A stretch of DNA of 64,000 nucleotides from Metaphire vulgaris (Eukaryota > Annelida > Clitellata > Crassiclitellata > Megascolecidae), in NCBI GenBank assembly GCA_018105865.1, contig CM030852.1, positions 2,178,434-2,242,433 of the forward strand, written 5' to 3'. A model generated the notes under the pieces. The model saw only the letters and a list, made by a program, of their open reading frames with translations. It was not told where the DNA came from and did no database searches. Below, piece by piece: positions 20,973 through 33,540 of the stretch; position 1 is the first letter of the stretch, and every line of letters starts with the position of its first letter. The translations under genes and the position numbers were made by a program.

Positions 20973-23479
20973 GGTGTAAAAGTAAAAAAGTGGACCCCGT
21001 TTGACATTTAATATCTCGTCCGCGTGTGTAACGATTTCAATACAATTTATAAGCCACATATACTTGGGAATGTTTCTGACGTAATTGCCAAATTTCATGC
21101 TGATATCTTTAGTATTTGCTGCCTAAAGGAAATAGTTGAATATGCCAAGAAACATGTGGTTAACCCCGTAACTGGGCAACTATTTGTAACTCAATGTAAA
21201 ATGGACGAGCGTTACTCGGGGCACCCAGTTAGGGGGTTAAAGTATTTCAGCAGGAAGAGTTTTTATGTTGACTTTGTTCAAAAAAATTGTTGTGGATTTC
21301 AGTGATGGTTTCGTGTTTGTAGGTTGCAAGAGATAATGTCCAATTTCTTGATCCTAGCAACAGACTTCTATCTGCCTGGGTAAGTTTGTTGTTACATTAA
21401 ACACTTTTATATTGCTATTTTATATATTTCAGCCGTCTCTCCGTTCCTTCATAAGCTGAAGTTGAGGTGACAGCGTGAATTTCCTTTCTCCTCCAGAAAT
21501 GACCACCCTGCATTTTCCTAACTGATGCTAACAAATGCAATCTTGTCAACTCTTCCACGTCATCCACCCGTCGTCTTTTTGATCGCCCTCTTTGCCTTGT
21601 TCCAGGCATCATTCCTTGTTGGAATGTCCCCTTTCCAGTGTTGACCTAGTTTTGCTGTTCCTATGTATGTAACCCGAAATATTGCAGCTGTGGGTACTTG
21701 CAATGTAATCATGATGACTTTTATAATAATATTTATTTTATTGGATTGTCTTTAAGATTATTTGGTTAATTATAATTTATTGTCCACAACCAGAGTTGTG
21801 CGTAAGTATGTAAGCCCTCTGGTGAGTCAATTTGCCTTTTTTAAACGATATTTTTTTTAGGAACTTGATTTGTGGCTGAGGGAACACTGTATTCAGAATA
21901 TCGTTACATCGTCGGCCACACTTTTGTCGCTGACCGATTTGCTTGACAAGATTGGCAACATCGTCATTAACGACGACATCGGGAAAGAGGTACTTTGCAT
22001 GATTTGCGTTTGCTTATGTCAGCAGTTTTCAAAATTTTCACTATCATCTACGAAACGTTATTTGCCTTTGGGAAACATGCATAGAGGCTCATCCATATAG
22101 TACATGCACAAAGAGTCATATTTTCAAACCCTCCACCGTACATGCATAAAATCTCGTAAATCCAACCCTTCCCCTCTCTGCATACGTACTGTACGGATGG
22201 ACCCCAGTTCTCGTTTTGGAGACAGTGAGAAGACTGAATTTTTGTTTATTTACCCAGTGATCCGGTAGGATGGTGCTACATAAATTCCTTATCTCTGGTA
22301 ATTAGAATTCTGACTTGCTTTTTTAGTGCAGTTCTTTGTTTTCGTTACTTATTGCTTGCAGGTTGAAAGTGCAGTTAAATTCATTCGAAAAAGTATGCAT
22401 TATCTGGAGAATGCAGGAGGACTCAAGGATGCGTTCATATTTTCCAAAAAGGGAATGCTAGCATCAGGTTATATTATACGTTGATTTTGTGGTTTCAAAT
22501 CTAGTAGTGTCTGTATCAAATTTGTGGTCAATTTTGCTTCTAAATATGCATGGTATTTATTCAACGGTTAATTATGCTGCCTTTGCTGGAAATTTCATGC
22601 ATATTTTTCTGTTTCAGAGGCTGCTTTCTTCGATCAATCGCTGCTACAGCTCTTGTATTTCCCCGAAGATCAGAAGTAAGTTTTTTCTGGATGCAGAATA
22701 CTTTAAGACATGGAATTGGACAATAAACTGCTTGAAGATTGTCGTGCTGCCATAAATTCGTATAAATTGTCAGCCTTTCTATTTACTGTAACATTTTTGG
22801 ACCGTCGCCTTCAAAAATTGTTTTCGAATGATCCCGTGAATGATGGTTACACTCCACCACATGTTTCCAGAACTACCTTTTAATGGACTTCCATGTATTG
22901 TATTTATGAATCGGGTGGATATCGGACGTGGTAAATAAATGGAACCGGAAATGTGGACCGTTCTGACGCCGTTGATCAATAGATCTTTGCCTGTATCTGT
23001 CCATTTCAATGCAAATTAAACTCCGTTGTGACTAAATTGCTTGAAATGATGTGAGTCCTATTTGTCTGTGATGTAATATAATGTAGCATTTGTATAGCGC
23101 CTTTTATATTTATACTCAGAGGCACGCTTGGCTTTGGATTTGCAAGTTAACCCCTTAGCTGGGGATCCCGGATATATCCGTCCATTTTACATTGACTTAC
23201 AGTTAAATACAGGGTTAAGGGGTTAAAATAGTGAGGCTTTAGCAGAATTTTGTGATAGTATCGCTTTCCAATATCAAAGAACTATGTACAAATGCACAAG
23301 TGGGTTACTTTATTATTATTTTATTTAATTTTTAAATATTTACTGGATTATTTTATTATTTCCTTTTCAGATTTGCGATATACATTCCGCTGTTTCTACC
23401 GATTGGAATTCCCATAGTCCTGTCCGCTCTTCAGGCTGTTAAATGGCTTAGAAATAAACGAAAGCAGAAAACAGATTAG
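16125..23479 (+). CDS. PIGS: GPI-anchor transamidase subunit PIG-S, complete, 16 exons
   Basis: This is a subunit of the ER-membrane GPI transamidase that attaches GPI anchors to proteins. Exons: 16125-16155, 16790-16929, 17183-17279, 17650-17748, 18209-18325, 18477-18586, 19125-19245, 19439-19500, 19828-19942, 20139-20228, 20737-20912, 21323-21379, 21861-21989, 22362-22467, 22618-22675, 23371-23479. The frame stays open for 538 residues (human about 555). The N-terminal membrane helix ends in [13 protein letters not shown] (residues 30-42), a PIG-S hallmark. Luminal landmarks are [27 protein letters not shown] and [14 protein letters not shown]. The C-terminus has [19 protein letters not shown] and a second helix ending in a basic KRKQK tail, giving the expected two-helix topology. 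The acceptor of exon 5 is uncertain: 18209 or 18212 both keep frame, and the pyrimidine tract is weak. Exon 1 joins at AG|AT, 16790. Confidence 0.96.
17288..17368. mobile_element. TTAACCCC hairpin MITE, subfamily A (copy 3)
   Basis: 81 bp, TTAACCCGTTAACTGGGCG to GCCCAGTTAAGGGGTTAA, in PIGS intron 3, starting 8 bp after the exon 3 donor. Core GAGTAACGCTCGTCCATTCT. Confidence 0.85.
17885..17964. mobile_element. TTAA-terminated hairpin MITE, family C
   Basis: Termini TTAACCCTTAAACCGCCAG and CAGTTAAGGGTTAA. It shares TTTGTAACTA and CCGGTT blocks with the copy at 7,062. In PIGS intron 4. Confidence 0.6.
18693..18842. repeat. (GAT)n microsatellite
   Basis: About 150 bp of GAT with GGT interruptions just downstream of PIGS exon 6. 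Reading through it gives a poly-Asp frame, which is intronic. Confidence 0.95.
18925..19045 (-). mobile_element. tRNA-derived SINE fragment
   Basis: The minus strand carries GGAGTAGTGGCAGAATTCTT and GTGGGTTCGAATCTGAC boxes, then TAGCCACTGTGTGGTGACC and CAAGTTGTTAACCCC. It is the same family as 6,585-6,690. Confidence 0.55.
19551..19638. repeat. (AT)n microsatellite
   Basis: About 88 bp of pure AT in PIGS intron 8. Confidence 0.97.
20245..20312. repeat. 17-bp tandem repeat (AGATCAATATTGATTAC), four units
   Basis: Four near-identical units, each containing the palindrome ATCAATATTGAT, lie 17 bp after the donor of PIGS exon 10. Confidence 0.85.
20932..20968. repeat. (TA)n microsatellite beside a CAGGGTGT element end
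   Basis: About 37 bp of TA, followed by ACAGGGTGTAAAAGTAAAAA, which looks like one terminus of a mariner-type element. The other end was not found. Confidence 0.9.
21160..21240. mobile_element. TTAACCCC hairpin MITE, subfamily A (copy 4)
   Basis: 81 bp, TTAACCCCGTAACTGGGC to CCCAGTTAGGGGGTTAA, in inverted orientation relative to copy 3. PIGS intron 11. Confidence 0.85.
22086..22205. mobile_element. ISL2EU-like MITE (GGCTCATCCATATAGTAC ends)
   Basis: Left end GAGGCTCATCCATATAGTAC, right end GTACTGTACGGATGGACCCC, inverted. Copies of the same terminus occur at 37,546, 48,857 and 61,460. Confidence 0.6.
23147..23226. mobile_element. TTAACCCC hairpin MITE, subfamily B (copy 5)
   Basis: 80 bp, TTAACCCCTTAGCTGGGGAT to GGGTTAAGGGGTTAA, with core GATATATCCGTCCATTTTAC. 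It lies in PIGS intron 15. Confidence 0.85.
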
Positions 23480-23837
23480 CTTTGTGTGCCGTGACAATCT
23501 TATCTCGATGAGAAATTGATAAGGCGAATTGGAGATGTTCTAGCCATTATGCAGAAGTTGAGCTGACTTGTAGGTGTTAACTTTGCCTGGTGGATGGTAA
23601 TGGCTACGTGCTACCAGTTTTGCGAATGTTTTTGAGACTGTGTTCCTAGTGTTTTTCTTGGTATTCTAGGAGTTTTGCAGAATCAGAGGAATAACTGTTT
23701 TCAAACAGTTATTGTTTACAGATGGCTTCGTCGGTCTGTTTAGACCAGAAGCAGATATGGAAAATGAATCGGTTTTATAATGAACTTTGTTGTGGTATTT
23801 TGTTATCTTTCAATTTTGATTTCATTAGCATCAAGAA

Positions 23838-23843
23838 AATAAA
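23838..23843 (+). terminator. Candidate poly(A) signal AATAAA for PIGS
   Basis: The first canonical AATAAA downstream of the PIGS stop, about 360 bp after it. The position fits a normal 3' UTR, but usage is not shown by sequence alone. Confidence 0.45.
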
Positions 23844-24098
23844 TTTTAAATTGCAAATGCATTTGTGGCTTCAATATGATGATGATTTACCTTTTGTGGT
23901 ATTTGAAGGGGGACAGAGGAAATTACTGATCATTGCTTACTGGGTTATCAAATGCAGCAAGAGAGAAGTGGCAGTCTTCACCTCTTCCCTGATGTTCTGA
24001 GCCTACCCTACTCATGTCTTTAATTGTCCTTCCTTTACTTTGATCAGTTATGCACTTATGAGTCAGTGATACTTAACTGTGGCTCTAACAGTCTAATG

Positions 24099-24280
24099 CA
24101 GTGTTTATTCTAGGCCTTCTCTGGGTGAATCCCCCCAAAGTTTAAAAAATCCCCCTCCAATTTTTTATATGTTGGCTGGGGGGATGGAAATGTTTCCCCA
24201 AAAAGTGTGGAGACATAGACCTTCCACCCCAAACATTTCAAAATCCCCCCAATGTCAAGGTGGCTAGAATAAACACCTGA
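24099..24280. mobile_element. hAT-like MITE, CAGTGTTTATTCTAGGCC family
   Basis: Starts CAGTGTTTATTCTAGGCCTT and ends GGCTAGAATAAACACCTGA. Flanks GTCTAATG and GTCTAACG match at 7 of 8 positions. Related copies are at 49,610, 50,929, 51,561, 51,785 and 62,742. Confidence 0.65.
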
Positions 24281-25496
24281 GTCTAACGTATGAGAGCACA
24301 GCAAACCTCAATGCGTTACGCAGGACATATCTCCTTCCACTCCGTGACGGCGGACATGTGACTGCCGGGGTATTGAACCCGGGCCGATGGAACTCCTGAC
24401 GATTAACACGACTCTTAGTAGAGCACTAACTCTAGTATATTAAAGTTGGATTGAGTGCCTAATAATAGTGCTATGATACAAATTAGGCGCTGTATAACGT
24501 CAAACGATGTACTTACTTGCTACGCAAGTAGGGCCCGTTGTCTAAAAATTTTCATTGTCTTTTGTTTGGACTTTTAATAATTTTACGCGGTAAACAAAAT
24601 ATTAAAGTTAACGATTTTACAGATTTTACAAATATATTTGTGGTATAATTAATCTGATTGCCTTACTTCTACATTTGGCAAGGTATTTGCAGCGATTCTA
24701 CCGATTTTATAGTTGTCGTAGTAAAAATCTATATGATGGTATGTTAGACATTGACTTTATGCAGCGCCTGAGTTCACTGGATTGGCATAAATTGTATTTA
24801 TTGTAGTGACTATGGTTAGTGCGGAGTCAGTTCATCAATTGTGCGATGATCAAAGGATATTGCGAGCAGGAGTAATGAATGGGTAGACTTCCAGATAAGT
24901 CACTCTGATAGCGAACATTATCACTGTTGCAGCTTTGCTATGTTGCCGTATCTCTAACCTACTTATGGTTCGCTTATTCCGAAAACTCTACCAAGGGCCG
25001 ATATAATAAACGCATGACAAAGCAGCCGCGCACATTATTAAGTCAACGCTCATGCAACAACTGGTGGCTGAAGTAAAAACTAAATTCTTTCAGTGGTAAT
25101 CAGTATGTGAAGTACAGTATCCAGAGATATCCAAATAAAAATGAAGTACAATGATACTTTTGACGGGTTAGATACTATGGCTTTCACAGTTTAGTTTTTA
25201 GGTCTATCAAGATAAACAAATTTAATTTAATTCTGACAATTTCATATAACGCAATACGCATAGCGAAGGCAAGAGCGCTTTACAAGTAACCTTAATAGGA
25301 AATGTTAAATAAATATGTTTTAAGGTTCCTAGTGAACAGTTCAGGAGATGTCAACCTGGTCACATCCGCTAATAATAGTAATAATGATAATAACGAAACA
25401 AATAATAATAATAGCAAAACAAAAGCACAACTGATGACTTTTCGGAGACTCAAGGATTATTTATCTTTCTTTCTATTTTAGTTATTGGTTTGAGTA

Positions 25497-28400
25497 ATGT
25501 CTGGAATTACACTGAACGAAGAGTTTATTGTTAGTATTACTGGAAATAAATCATCAAAGCTCTACCAGTTACATGATTTGGAGTAAGATTTTCTTTTCAT
25601 TTTTAACATTATAAGTAGAAATGCAGGTTTGAGTGTCTGTTAAAAGCCTACTGAATTTAAAGTTTTCAATCGATTCTATAACGTTTTAAGCTGTGTTTAT
25701 AAGTCTGAAACGAATATGTATTTACTTTCTACTTGAGTATTATGGTTGTAAGTCTTGGTATTTGGCTTCTGAATTAATTAGAAGCCATTATTTATTTGTC
25801 ATTTCAATCTGCTCTGTTTTTTTCTATCTATGGTGGACCTGTTTTTTAAATCCTATGGTGGATCTGTTATTTCTGTCTGTGATAGTGTCAGTAGCAGCAG
25901 GATAAAGCGAGTCGAAAGTGAATCGTTTAAGAAACTCATTAATCTGAAATGTCTGAAGTTATCGAACAATCTCATCAAGACGTTGAGTTTTGGTGCTCAG
26001 GACATGAGCAAGCTTCAATGTCTTGATATCAGTGAAAATTCGCTCGCATCGCTGGAATTTTTGGAGCAGTTGCCGAATCTCGAAGAGCTCCACTGTGACT
26101 GCAATGGACTTGAGGTTGGTTAACAGATAAGCTTAGTTTTAACCCCTTAACCATGTATTTAACTGTAACTCAATGTAAAATGGATGGATATATCCGGGAT
26201 CCCCAGTTAAGGGGTTAACTGAAGTCTTGTGACAGAACTTCTTATTTAGTTGTGAGAGTCATTTTGCAACATTGTTTTTCCTGAGAGATTTATTGAATGT
26301 ATAGTTAATTATTTTCAGCTGAAAGTTGGAAATTTTGCACCTATTCATTTGCTAATCATCAAGTGCATTCCAGAATTTGTTTGGAAATGCAAAAGATTTC
26401 TTAAGGGAGGTCAGGTGTTCAAAGGGTTAATGAATCTTCTGAACTCATCAGTAATTTCAAATGGCTTGCCACATCAGTCATATTACTTTGTAATTAACGT
26501 GTTACAAAATGCCTTGCCCACCAAACTCAGAAATTTGTATTCGTGGTTTTATTTGCCGTTTTTTTGATTGCAGTTTTCTTGCCAGTTATCGCAAAATTGA
26601 TTTTGAAAATAATGTGGATTTCAGTGATTCGGTGATTCGTTAATTTCAGGCGTGGCAGAATTATGTCGCTATTTTCTTTTGCCCGAATCTGATGAAAATC
26701 AACGACAAACCGACATTGAAACTGGCGACGACGTTGAAGGCCTGGAAGGAGCAATGCTGGAGTTTGGTATTTGATATTTTTATTAAGTTTTTAACAATGA
26801 ATTGGATGATGCAACTAAAGTGAATTCATTCTGGTGATTAACCCTTTGAATTTCAGCTTCCCTAGAGATTAGGCATATATGGCCTAATTGACAAGTCACT
26901 TTGGCATTGTGTCGAGGTCAAGGGTTAAGTCTTCAAAATTTCATGAAATTTTGTAGGCATGCCATGGTCAGTAATCTATCCTGCAACAAAAAATTTGGGG
27001 TGCACGCACAAATTTCTAAATCTATTAGAACCAATAAATTTAATTTCCTGTACCGGGGTACTTTTGGCCTGCCGAACCTTCAGAAGTCAGCAATGTGACT
27101 CCTGGCTGTAAAACTTTTTGAGACCATTGGGATATGGTGCTAGGTTTGGTTCCATACATTCTGTTTCTTACTTCTTTGCTTATATTCACCTATGATTCAA
27201 ATGGACCCTTAAGGCAGGATCCATTGCATTACTGTTCAGTAAGTTGTAACCACTGTTGGTAGAAAAAGCTTAGAATACATTCTTTGCTATGCTGAAGCAA
27301 CTGCCTTATATTTAACCAATTACCATTTTTACATTTTCCAATGAAAACTGGTGTTGAGACATGCGTTGTTTTGTCCGATGCTCTTTCTCTTTTCAGCCTT
27401 TTTTGGATTTGTTTTTGGCTATTTCTTTGCTTTACAATGGCATTATTTTTCATAAAACTGTTCTGTTTACATTTTGCAGATTTCTTCAACATGGGAAAAG
27501 GAATTTTCAAACTCTGAAATGAAAACGGAAGATGACGTTAAAAAAGTCATAGTCGATTTGACGAATAGCGTTCGTGCAAAGAAATTGGCTCTTCCGGGAA
27601 TTTCTGCGAAATTTAAAGAGTTTCTGGTAAGTAAGAAGTTGTTTATTACCTGAAGTAATATTATCTAGCATCTGGGGTATTCATTTAGAAGTTTCAATTT
27701 TTATTTTGGAACGAGGTTTTTGCTTCTGTGTTATGATAGGTTTGTTTTACCTCAACGGATAGAAATTGTGAATCTGAAGATCTGTAATTCGATTAATTTT
27801 TTTTATTAAAAGGTTTATTCTTGGAGTTGAGATTCTTTGTTTTTTTTCCCAATGAAGCTAAAGAATTTGTGCAAGGAATGGACACAAAATCGAAGGTCTG
27901 GTGACATCAAAACAAAGAAGACATCACAGAATACAACTCAGTCAAGAGAAGATGGAGAGAGAGAAGAAAAGATGGAAGAAGAGGCGGAGGAAGAAGATGA
28001 GGATAGTCCGAAGGAAGATGAGAGTGACAATCTGTCCACAAATGATGACGGTGTTTGTGTAAGATATTTTTCTATTTGCAAATAGTCACTAGAACCTTTT
28101 TTGACATAGGTTTATTATTATATAAGGGACTATCGCACAATTGTAGCATTTTAAGTGTATCTTTTGCATTTTGTTGCTTTATGGAGCAATTATAAAAACT
28201 CTTCGATTTTAGGAGCCGCTAGAAGATTACACTCCAATATTTTTCAATCGGAGTCACTTTTGCGACAGGAAGGCACTTAAGTTCAAGCATGTTGACGATG
28301 ATCCAACTGATGAGATCACCAATGTCTGGCAATGCGCTGTGGAACCAAATCCACAAAATCCAGGTGTTGTAGCAAACAGCAGACATTTCTCTACAGTATA

Positions 28401-29239
28401 TTTATGTAGAATAAATTATTTTCTGCCTCTAAAAAGGAAAGCTGAGAGCTCTTAATACTCTATGGATAGTTTCTGTATTTGCTCTATGACCAGTTTTTGA
28501 ATGATTTATGGATAGTTTTGTTATGATCTATGGTTATTTTGGTGATTATCTATGATTGGTTTTGTAATGCTCTATGGTTAGTTTGGTAAATATCTATGTT
28601 CATGGGTGCCCACACATTGGAGCAATAGGGACACTTGCCCCCTTCCCTAGGAAATTGCAAATCTATTTTTTGAGTAATTATATTTTGACTTTTTACTCTT
28701 TTTGGGTGGAATAATTTTTTTATCACCCTCACAAGGTGGAATATTTTTGTACAACACAAATTATTACTCTACTTAATAGTCTTTTGGTCAAAAAAGTTAA
28801 CCAATATTTTCATACTAAAACAGTACTGCATACAAAATGAAATTGAGAAACTTAGCTTTAACTAAGAACCGTGGAATTGAATATCTTGAAAACCACAGTA
28901 ACCGTGACCATTGTGTTTTGCCCCCTATGGAAAAATTTCTGTGGGTGTCACTGTCCATGTACCGGTTGCTGTTAATTTGCAGCTGAAACAACTGGCATAG
29001 TGGCAACATGTGGCGGAGATTGCGTCTGTCTCCTCGACTGCTCTACGGGTTTAGTGATCAAAAGATATAAACAGGCCAAAGAGGTGAAAATGATTTTCAC
29101 AAATTGTAGAAAGATTTTATTAGATTTTGTTCATTTAATTTGTGGTCCAAATCTGTCTGTCTGTCTCTTTGTCTCTGTCTCTCTCTCTCTGTCTCTTTTT
29201 CTCTCTCTGTCTCTGTCTGTCTCTCTTTCTCTCTCTGTC

Positions 29240-29275
<36 letters not shown>

Positions 29276-32200
29276 CCCCTCTCATTCTTATCTGGAACAT
29301 TTATTTCTCCGGTATTTTTCGAATTGTTAAATATAATTAACTATGATTACTGGTAGTGTCACCACGCAATTTGTGTGACGTTAAGCAGTTGGTATTTTAA
29401 AATGCTATGTTTACTGATCATTTCACAAATGTTATGATATTAAGTGGGCTACACTGTAAGAAAGTGAAAATTCTGGAGGTTTAACTGTAATATGTTTTGT
29501 GAATGTTAAGTTGTTTTGTTGTCTTTGTAGCAATTTTACTGCTTGGCTTGGACAACCTTGATGCTTGAGAACGAAGGAACGCAACGAAAAACGAATATTC
29601 TGGCCGTTTCTGGTAGGTACTTGGTATTAATCATGCCACTGTATTAGCTGTTGTAATGATGATGATGATGAAGTTCTATCTTGTACAAATCTAACATGTA
29701 TATTATTTATTTATTTACATTAATTACATTTGTAATGCTCTATGGTTACATAATTAATTTACATTAATTTACATTAATTAATTATTTATTTAACAGATTA
29801 TTTATTATTTACCCCTGGTGGTAGAGACTGAGTCTGAAAATACTGGTTGCCAGAGACAAAGGGCACACAATCTCCCAACATTTTAACATTACTTTTGCAC
29901 ACAGCCATGGAGCCCAGAATGTCTATTGCAGGTTATTCAAATGGCCACCTGCGGGCCACATCTGGCCCGCATCGCCCCACCCAGGGGATGTGAAATGGCC
30001 CGCAAAGATTCTGCAGCGATCAATGGCTTTTTTTCTAAAACTTGCGAAATATTTTTCAATGTCTTGTTTTCAACTTACCTGCTTTATCTGCCTGGTCCTC
30101 GGTCGCCAGTAATTAAAAACTTTGGTCATTCATAAAATTTAGTTCAATAGCCCTGGTCTACTGTCTAAGGGGTCCACTCAGGCCAGTCCATCACTGTTTA
30201 TCCTCTCCTGTTGGACGCATGGTGTTTGTGTTTGTTGTGTCTCATTGGGTTGTCTTAGTTTGTTTGTTTGATTGTAGGTTTCAACGGTCGTTTGAAACTG
30301 CTGCATCCTGCCCAGTTGGTCTGCTATGCTGAGCACGGAAATGGTCGACCAAACAGGGCAGTAGATGATTTCTACTACAGCTGCCTGACGTTCCATCCTG
30401 ACCGGAAAACTTGGCTGTTTTGTAAGTGTTGACCTATCTGAGCACTGTAATGTAGCATGTAATGTAGCATCTGTTTAGTGCCTCTTATATTTCTACTCAG
30501 AGGCTTTGAACGGTCGATGTGAAAGGTTTTTGTTGCGGTTGGTTAAATCTTTAAATGTTTTAGCCAGAGTTATAAGTGAAACAAGTGAATGGTTTTATTT
30601 ATGAAGGTGGCTCCTCTGATTCCACAATCACGCTATTCGACATTGGAATTCCAAGTGGTGTTCTGTACGCTACAGAAATAAGGTACGCGATAATATTGTA
30701 AATGCGGTTGCTCTCTGTCTAGCTTTTTCGCCAAGCTCTGGGCAGTTGTATGGTGTTGTTATTGTTATTGTTTTAACGTCTCATAATTCTGAAGAGTTCT
30801 TTTTCCTGTCTTCTCTGCCTATGTCGAGTCAATTGCTGATGTGCTTACTTACTTTTGATTGAGTTACCATGGAGAGCCAGTTCTTGTTTACCGTACTTCC
30901 CGCTTGTATAGGTCCATAGCAACAAAGTCATAGAGCAGAAATATGAAGATATAAGGGGATTGTGCCAAAAGAAAGCCCACAAAAACTGGTTAATGATGTA
31001 AAAAAAATGTGTGGTTTTATAATCTTATTCTTCAGGTGTCGTGTATTTCTACGTTGTTCTGCTACATTCTCTACTTCACTTGCACTTTTCTTGTCCATTG
31101 TTATTCTTAGCAAGTTACAGCAGTGGTTTGCTATTGCCTTCTGCTGGTTTTTGTCACGGTTTGCTCCCTATGGACACAAATATTGCTGTGGAAAACTGAG
31201 GCAGATGGGGACAGATCATGTACCAGCTATCAAATGCAAATTTAAGACAAGCTTTGGCAGGGCCATGGGGGGCTCGGTCCCCCTTTTGGACTGGGACCAG
31301 TCAAGGGGATTTGTGCAAAACCATTGAGTATTTTAGGGGGATAGGTAGTATCCAAAGATTTTAAGGTACCTTTCTTCCCTCCCCTCCCATTCCGGAATCC
31401 TGGCCACACCACTGAAGACAAGTATGTGGCAGCAGTGGCAGTGATAAAAAATTAATCTTGGTCTTATTTAAATTTTTATTCATTGTGTTTTCAGACAGCT
31501 TTTGGTTTTTGTCACGAAACCCTCATCGCCTGTTATAAACCTGGTTTTCCACGAATCGTCAAGCCATCTAGTGGCAGGAACAAAGAAGGGCTGCTTTGCC
31601 TGGAAAGTGGAAGAAAAGCTGATCAAAACCAAAGGATCGTTGAAGCGCTGGTGAGCATTTTTGCCCCACAAACTGACGAAAACTCTGCCTCAGTCATTTG
31701 ATATTTATTACATTAGTCGGTGACTTGTTGGAATTTATGGGATTTTTTGATGCTCTTAAGCTGTGAAATTGAGCTTGGTTCGATTTTTTCCGCAGTGAAC
31801 CTTCGCTGGAGTTGAAGTTACCGTGGGAACAGAAATTCGTCGATGGTCTAGTTCTTTTGAATGAGAACTATGTTGGTAAGATGTTTTAAATTTTTGATTG
31901 AATTTAATACCTTGGAGGACAAGTCTTCTAATTTCATGCGCTGTTGTTTTTTTTACCAATTTAGTTTTGCGTTATTTATAGACACTGTGTATTCTCCGTT
32001 TTCATAATAGTGCTATATAAATATATACGTTTTCATCCACAGCCTGCAAATGTGTTGGCAATGGCTGCATCTTTGTTTTCAATCTGACGGATGCCCTCCA
32101 GCGCATGAATATAGAAATGTCTTTGCTGTCGTGGTCTCAGACCGATACAGACTTCATCAACCTCGGGGCTTCCAACGGTTTGTGCTGACTTTGCAGTCTT

Positions 32201-33219
32201 TACACCATAATATAATTACCAACAACTTCATTCTTGTTTTAGGTGTTCACTTGATTGTATAATTTAACCCCCTTAACCGTGTATTTAACTGTAACTCAAT
32301 GTAAAATGGACAGATATATCCGGGATCCCCAGGTAAGGGGTTAAGTCTTTTGTGTGTATTATTATTATACTAGTCAGTGTTGTATTATGACATTTGAATA
32401 GCTTAATATTATAATGAATGGTTTTGTTTGCTAGGGATTGTTGCGTGTGGCGATAGCAACGGTGATATTTGGTTGTACAACCTTCAGTCGTGGTTTGCGG
32501 GTGGGTGCAAACCGGCACGGCAGATGTTTCATCCCTCTAGAGTATGTTCCTTTCTTCGATCAGATTTTGAAACAGTAGAATTTATTATATCATCTATGTC
32601 TATTGTCTTTCAGAGTAGAATGCTACAGCATTTTTACCAGTAATGATGATATTGTGTTTGTGCAATTAATGCACTTGTTTAGTATTATGAAACTGTGCTG
32701 CTTTTTTCTTAGAATTTAAGTTGCCGCTGTAATTTTGATTATCTTTTGGGTCGGCTGTCAGAATTGTTGTCAATGGTTTAAAACTTTCTTGCAGATTCTT
32801 GCTTGGCCAAAGTGTGTTTTGGGTTCAACAAAAGAGGAACGACGAATGACCGACGTTCTTGACAAACCAACGGTATACAAATACATTTCCTTTTGTATAT
32901 TATCCAGTTGTTTGGTTTTGCAGGACAAGTGAAGGGGGCAGCTGTGCAGTTCAAAAAACCCCCAATAATTACGCATTTTATTTCAAAATAATGGACAATT
33001 TTGCAAAATTTCTGTGCCAGTATTGTAATCACTTCAAATATTAAAATTTGATGTATGATTCGATGACTATATTTTACTTGGTTTTGTATATTTGTTCTTA
33101 TTCAGCCTTTGGTGGTCAATGATGTCAGCATCACTAGCGATGGCAATTATATAATTGGCGTGACAGACTGCAATCTAGTCTGTGTTTGGAAGAAGCTTAC
33201 GTACGACAAACACCATTAA
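25497..33219 (+). CDS. LRWD1: Leucine-rich repeat and WD repeat protein 1 (ORC-associated, ORCA), complete, 16 exons
   Basis: In known members this protein stabilises the origin recognition complex on chromatin and at heterochromatin. Exons: 25497-25582, 25901-26114, 26650-26766, 27480-27626, 27858-28058, 28213-28363, 28983-29083, 29531-29612, 30278-30421, 30607-30682, 31495-31650, 31796-31875, 32043-32177, 32435-32541, 32795-32872, 33106-33219. All phases close, giving 662 residues (human about 647). Leucine-rich repeats occupy about residues 30-125 (LKCLKLSNNLIKTL, LQCLDISENSLASL, LPNLEELHC). A charged linker rich in Glu and Asp comes from exon 5. WD40 blades follow, with VATCGGDCVCLLDCSTG, STITLFDIGIPSG, VACGDSNGDIWLYNLQ and, at the end, GVTDCNLVCVWKKL. 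The order LRR-acidic linker-WD and these motifs fit LRWD1 rather than other LRR proteins. The start is the only ATG compatible with exon 1. Confidence 0.94.
26139..26218. mobile_element. TTAACCCC hairpin MITE, subfamily B (copy 6)
   Basis: 80 bp, TTAACCCCTTAACCATG to CCCAGTTAAGGGGTTAA, 25 bp after the donor of LRWD1 exon 2, inverted relative to copy 5. Confidence 0.85.
26838..26928. mobile_element. TTAA-terminated element, family D
   Basis: About 91 bp with ends TTAACCCTTTGAATTTC and GAGGTCAAGGGTTAA and an inner palindrome GGCATATATGGCC-like core. It is a single recognisable copy, with a possible half-copy at 13,808. Confidence 0.5.
28457..28598. repeat. Degenerate CTATGGATAGTTT minisatellite
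   Basis: Six or so irregular 25-30 bp units built on 'ctctatggttagttttgt' in LRWD1 intron 6. Confidence 0.65.
28599..28961. mobile_element. MITE with CATGGGTGCCCACA ends
   Basis: Left end TTCATGGGTGCCCACACA; right end TGTGGGTGTCACTGTCCATG. 'gccccct...aaaaatttctg' blocks are shared with 57,546-57,768. In LRWD1 intron 6, ending about 20 bp before exon 7. Confidence 0.5.
29154..29284. repeat. (CT)n/(GTCT)n microsatellite
   Basis: About 130 bp of CT and GTCT units in LRWD1 intron 7. Frames on both strands are low-complexity. Confidence 0.95.
32264..32344. mobile_element. TTAACCCC hairpin MITE, subfamily B (copy 7)
   Basis: 81 bp, TTAACCCCCTTAACCGTG to CCCAGGTAAGGGGTTAA, in LRWD1 intron 13, same orientation as copy 6. 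Confidence 0.85.
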
Positions 33220-33540
33220 GTTTTTTAACAAATTTTAAGACTTTATGATATCACAAACGATTACAGAAGTTACCAATTGCTATTTTACATAGTGGGATAT
33301 TTTTTTAAAATAACCATGTTTTAAGTCTACAAATTTGTTCTGAAACAGCACTAAATTTAATTGTTAACTGTGATATTGTGATATAAAAACTAAGATAAAT
33401 TGAAAAAACCATACTTGAACAAATAACTTGCAATGGCATTATTTATATTCTCAAATTAGTGTCCACTGTCCCCTAACAGACATCCAGATTTGAACCCATG
33501 TCAACATTGAAATTTGGACATCGGTCAAAATATGGCAGTT

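Larger units (their letters stand above)
23480..25496. other. PIGS 3' untranslated region and PIGS-LRWD1 intergenic DNA
   Basis: It contains the PIGS 3' UTR with a probable poly(A) signal at 23,838, a hAT MITE at 24,099-24,280, a tRNA-like SINE head on the minus strand around 24,342-24,430, and otherwise AT-rich DNA. No coding exon is supported. Confidence 0.5.

Noticed and set aside
26349..26567. Extra LRWD1 exon between exons 2 and 3
   Set aside because: The frame is open, but joining exon 2 directly to 26,650 already gives the expected repeat length and phase. The candidate lacks leucine-rich-repeat pattern.
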